This document shows, in pieces, positions 61,595 through 64,000 of a stretch of DNA of 64,000 nt. Numbering within the stretch: position 1 is the first letter of the stretch; every line of letters begins with the position of its first letter. The translations under genes were made by a program, and so were the position numbers. The stretch lies in NCBI RefSeq assembly GCF_022637415.1, contig NZ_CP093340.1:434001-498000 (forward strand), given 5' to 3'. The notes under the pieces are model-generated. The model was given only the letters and a program-made list of their open reading frames with translations. It was not told the origin of the DNA and ran no database searches. Source of the stretch: Luteimonas sp. S4-F44. Its GTDB lineage: Bacteria > Pseudomonadota > Gammaproteobacteria > Xanthomonadales > Xanthomonadaceae.

Positions 61595-61843
61595 ATGGAT
61601 GTGGCCATCGTCGTCGTGGTCAGTGGCTTGGCGCAGGCGCTGCACGTCGTGCTGTTCGTCCTGTTCCGGCGCTGGATGAACCGCGATCTGGCGTTGTCGT
61701 TCGCCGGAGACGAGCCTGCGCGCCGCGCCTACATGCTGGTGCAGTTGCAGCAAGCGCGGGTGCAGGGCATCGCTCGGCGCGCGCTCCCCGATTGGCTGGC
61801 CCGTGCAGCGGCGAACGTGCCGGATGTTGCCCCCGCCGCTTGA
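61595..61843 (+). CDS. small membrane protein, 82 residues
   Basis: Short gene with an N-terminal hydrophobic segment (VAIVVVVSGLAQALHVVLFVLF) followed by a basic, Arg/Ala/Gln-rich cytoplasmic tail. A GAGGA lies about 12 bp upstream of the ATG. The frame is 34 bp after the lipoprotein stop. There is no recognisable family; the coding call rests on the membrane segment and spacing. Confidence 0.55.
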   Translation: MDVAIVVVVSGLAQALHVVLFVLFRRWMNRDLALSFAGDEPARRAYMLVQLQQARVQGIARRALPDWLARAAANVPDVAPAA

Positions 61844-61850
61844 TACCGGC

Positions 61851-62351
61851 TTAGTTGCAGTTGGCCTGCGCGACCCGCAATTGCTGGGCGGCGGCATCGC
61901 GTTCGCGCGCGATCGCGCGCTGCTGGTTCTCCTGCTGCTCACGCAGACCGGAGCGATCCGTCGGATCGGTGCCCACGGCGCCGGTCGCTGCGCGCTGCGC
62001 CTGGGTGGCCGCCAGCCCGCGCTGGGCCGCAGCGACACGTTGGTCGGACACCGGCTGCACGGCGCTTCGCGCAGTCTGCAGGCAGCGCTCGCGTTGTGAC
62101 AACGCCGGCGTAGGGGTGACCGGGCGGGTGACATCGTTCGAGAGTTGCCGCGTCGGTTGCGGCGCGCGCAGCGTGGCTGCCGGTGGTGGGGGCGGGGGCG
62201 TGCGCAACTGCTGTGGGGCGGGCGCGGGCGCTGCGGGCCGCGCGACCGCGGCAGGCGGGGGATCGGCCGGGTTGCGCAGCTGTTGCGCCGCGACGGGGAG
62301 CGCGAGGCTGGCGCATGCCAGCACGGCGGTCAGCAAGGAAACGGGGCGCAT
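61851..62351 (-). CDS. exported Pro/Ala/Gln-rich hypothetical protein
   Basis: A 166-residue protein with a clear signal peptide (MRPVSLLTAVLACASLALPV, ending AAQ). The mature part begins with repeated Pro/Ala stretches (QQLRNPADPPP, QQLRTPPPPPPA) and ends with a Gln/Arg/Ala helical part containing two cysteines (RCLQTARSAV, QANCN). The family is unknown. The start at 62351 was preferred over one five codons upstream. It lies just downstream of the MATE gene. Confidence 0.7.
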   Translation of the reverse strand: MRPVSLLTAVLACASLALPVAAQQLRNPADPPPAAVARPAAPAPAPQQLRTPPPPPPAATLRAPQPTRQLSNDVTRPVTPTPALSQRERCLQTARSAVQPVSDQRVAAAQRGLAATQAQRAATGAVGTDPTDRSGLREQQENQQRAIARERDAAAQQLRVAQANCN

Positions 62352-62444
62352 GGGCGTTTTCCACAAAACGGGGCGGACGTCCTTCCTACAGCGGTCGGGC
62401 GTACGCCGGCGTCAATGCGCTTTGCGGACGGGCCGTTCAGGTCC

Positions 62445-63920
62445 TCAGTCGGCCGTCGTCTGCGGTCGGCAGGGCGGCACGCCGGCGACCGGTGCCGGCG
62501 GCGGGGCCGGGACTTCGGCCGGGATCGCGACCTGTTCGTCGGCGAGCATGCGCGCCGCACGCCAGCCACCCCAGCGGTAGTAACCGACTGCAAGCAGCAT
62601 CGCCACCAGCGCGCTGGCCGGAAAGCTCCACCAGATCGCATCGGCGCCGAGCGTCGGCTGCAGCCAGGTGGCGAACGGCACCCGCACGCCCCACAGGGTC
62701 GCGCCCAGGATCACCAGCGGCGGCAGCACCGCGCCGGTCGAGCGCACCACGCCGAACAGTACGAAGGTCACGCCGAAGAATAGGAACGACCAGATCGCGA
62801 TCCGATTGAGATGGCGCGCGGCCTCCAGCGCGGCGCTGCCTTCGGGCAGAAACAGCGCCAGCGCGTGGCGGTCGAGGCCGATCAGCACCGCGATCAGCGC
62901 GCCGGTCATCAGGAAATTGATCGCCACGCCGGTCTTGGCAACCCGGCCGACGCGGTCCCAATGGCCGGCGCCGACGTTCTGCGCCGCCATCGTCGAGCAC
63001 GCAGCGCCGATCGCCATCGCCGGCATCTGCACGTAGGTCCATAGCTGCAGTGCGGCGCCGTAGGCGGCGGTGGTCTCGATGCCGTGCGCGTTGACCATCG
63101 CGATCATCGCGATCATCGCCGCTGACAGCATCACCATCTGCAGGCCCATCGGCAGGCCCTTGACGAGCAACGCGCGGACGATTGTCCAATCGGGGCGGTA
63201 CAGCGCGCGCTCGTGGCGGCTGATCCACAGCCGATGGCGGCGATGCCGCAGCCAGGCCAGCATCGCCACCAGTCCCAGCGCGTTGGCGATGAGGTTCGCG
63301 GCTGCCGCGCCGGCCATGCCCATCTCCGGCAACGGGCCCACGCCGAACAGCAGCAGCGGCACCAGCACGATGTCCAATGCGACCACCAGCAGCAGGAACA
63401 GAAACGGAGTGCGCGAGTCGCCGGCGCCGCGCAGGATCGCCGACAGGAACGCCAGCGTGTACAGAAATGGCACCGCCAGGAAGATGATCCGCAGGTACGC
63501 TTCGGCATACGGCAGCGCCGAGGCCGGCGTGCCCATCCATTCGAGCACCGGGCCTGAAAGCGGCAGGCCGGCGAGCGCGACGAGCACCGACACGCTCAGA
63601 AAGAACGTCGCGCTGGTGCCGATCGCGCGCTTGGCTGCGGCCAGATCGTCGCGGCCGATGGCCTGCGCGACGAGGATTGTCGCCGCCATCCCAACGCCGA
63701 ACACCGCGCCCAGCAGGAAGAACAGGATGTTGTTGGCATTGGCGATCGCCGCGATCGCGTCCTCGCCCAGGAACCGGCCGATCCAGATCGCATTGACCGA
63801 GCCGTTGAGCGACTGCAAGGCGTTGCCGCCCAGAATCGGCAGGGCGAAGACCAGCAGCGTGGGCGCAATCGCACCACGGGTCAGGTCGCGGGGGTGGGCG
63901 GGGGGCGGGCGTCTCAGCAT
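62445..63920 (-). CDS. MATE-family multidrug efflux transporter
   Basis: A 491-residue, 12-helix inner-membrane antiporter of the DinF/NorM-like branch. Typical stretches: APTLLVFALPILGGNALQSLNGSVNA, AAIANANNILFFLLGAVFGVGMA, FLYTLAFLSAILRGAGDSRTPF, and the second-half duplicate KGLPMGLQMVMLSAAMIAMIAMVN. It exports cationic drugs in exchange for H+ or Na+. The start at 63920 (MLRRPPPAHP) fits relatives; a more upstream ATG at 63965 is possible. A Pro-rich tail of about 25 residues is at the C-terminus. Confidence 0.93.
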   Translation of the reverse strand: MLRRPPPAHPRDLTRGAIAPTLLVFALPILGGNALQSLNGSVNAIWIGRFLGEDAIAAIANANNILFFLLGAVFGVGMAATILVAQAIGRDDLAAAKRAIGTSATFFLSVSVLVALAGLPLSGPVLEWMGTPASALPYAEAYLRIIFLAVPFLYTLAFLSAILRGAGDSRTPFLFLLLVVALDIVLVPLLLFGVGPLPEMGMAGAAAANLIANALGLVAMLAWLRHRRHRLWISRHERALYRPDWTIVRALLVKGLPMGLQMVMLSAAMIAMIAMVNAHGIETTAAYGAALQLWTYVQMPAMAIGAACSTMAAQNVGAGHWDRVGRVAKTGVAINFLMTGALIAVLIGLDRHALALFLPEGSAALEAARHLNRIAIWSFLFFGVTFVLFGVVRSTGAVLPPLVILGATLWGVRVPFATWLQPTLGADAIWWSFPASALVAMLLAVGYYRWGGWRAARMLADEQVAIPAEVPAPPPAPVAGVPPCRPQTTAD

Positions 63921-64000
63921 TCGCGCATTCAAACGAGGGAGGGATCGCGAGGCGGTGAGGAACATGCTGCGGACACAGCGTCCATCGGCGCAAAGTCAGC

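Overview
The window is a high-GC, gene-dense chromosomal segment that most resembles a Xanthomonadaceae genome of the Lysobacter/Luteimonas type. The evidence is the gene order and protein style: a divergent trxA-rho / rhlB cluster, ftsE-ftsX, hslV-hslU, lptM-dapF-DUF484-xerC, a DcaP-like porin beside acs, several large TonB-dependent receptors, a perfect CRP/Clp-type operator, and a K+-independent proton pyrophosphatase. No rRNA, tRNA, CRISPR array, prophage or complete insertion sequence was seen. The assignment to genus is an inference.

Layout. 1-5 kb: the 5' end of a TonB-dependent receptor, then a TPP riboswitch driving thiC, a DUF4136 lipoprotein and an alpha/beta hydrolase. 5-11.4 kb: a membrane-bound CadC-like regulator with a beta-propeller domain, an AraC-type regulator and a TonB-dependent receptor preceded by a textbook TGTGA-N6-TCACA site. 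11.5-18 kb: an HDOD protein, soluble pyrophosphatase, an RTX-repeat M91-type metallopeptidase, and the membrane pyrophosphatase hppA. 18-27 kb: an ABC ATPase, a fatty acid desaturase, an EF-hand protein, then a carboxylate module (DcaP-like porin and MHS symporter on one strand, acs and a LuxR-type response regulator on the other). 27-31 kb: a translationally coupled amidohydrolase pair, one of which has lost its metal site, and an AMP nucleosidase-like protein. 31-38 kb: rho, trxA, rhlB, ftsE, ftsX, ung. 38-40.7 kb: an accessory patch with a broken hydrolase, an MFS exporter and a TetR regulator whose 3' end lies inside a palindromic repeat. 40.8-44 kb: a phasin with PhaR-like operators, queD, DUF454, and a toxin/immunity pair (nuclease toxin plus YezG-like immunity protein). 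44-49.4 kb: lptM, dapF, DUF484, xerC, a DUF3079 protein, hslV and hslU. 49.4-50.7 kb: a 144-bp imperfect inverted repeat and a Phd/YefM plus zeta-kinase toxin-antitoxin operon with its own operator. 50.7-64 kb: an EmrAB-type pump, a DUF1176 lipoprotein, an Fcy1-like deaminase, a TerC-CBS-CorC protein, ubiE, nfi, an M1 peptidase lipoprotein, small envelope proteins, and a MATE exporter.

The candidates most worth attention are the nuclease toxin/immunity pair (42368-43936), the Phd-zeta operon with a promoter-proximal palindrome (49538-50693), the RTX-M91 metallopeptidase (13492-15057), the two copies of a 25-bp-arm palindromic element (30859 and 40616), one of which writes the end of a TetR protein, and the amidohydrolase/pseudo-amidohydrolase pair (27107-29793). 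All functional assignments come from reading motifs by eye; no database search was run.
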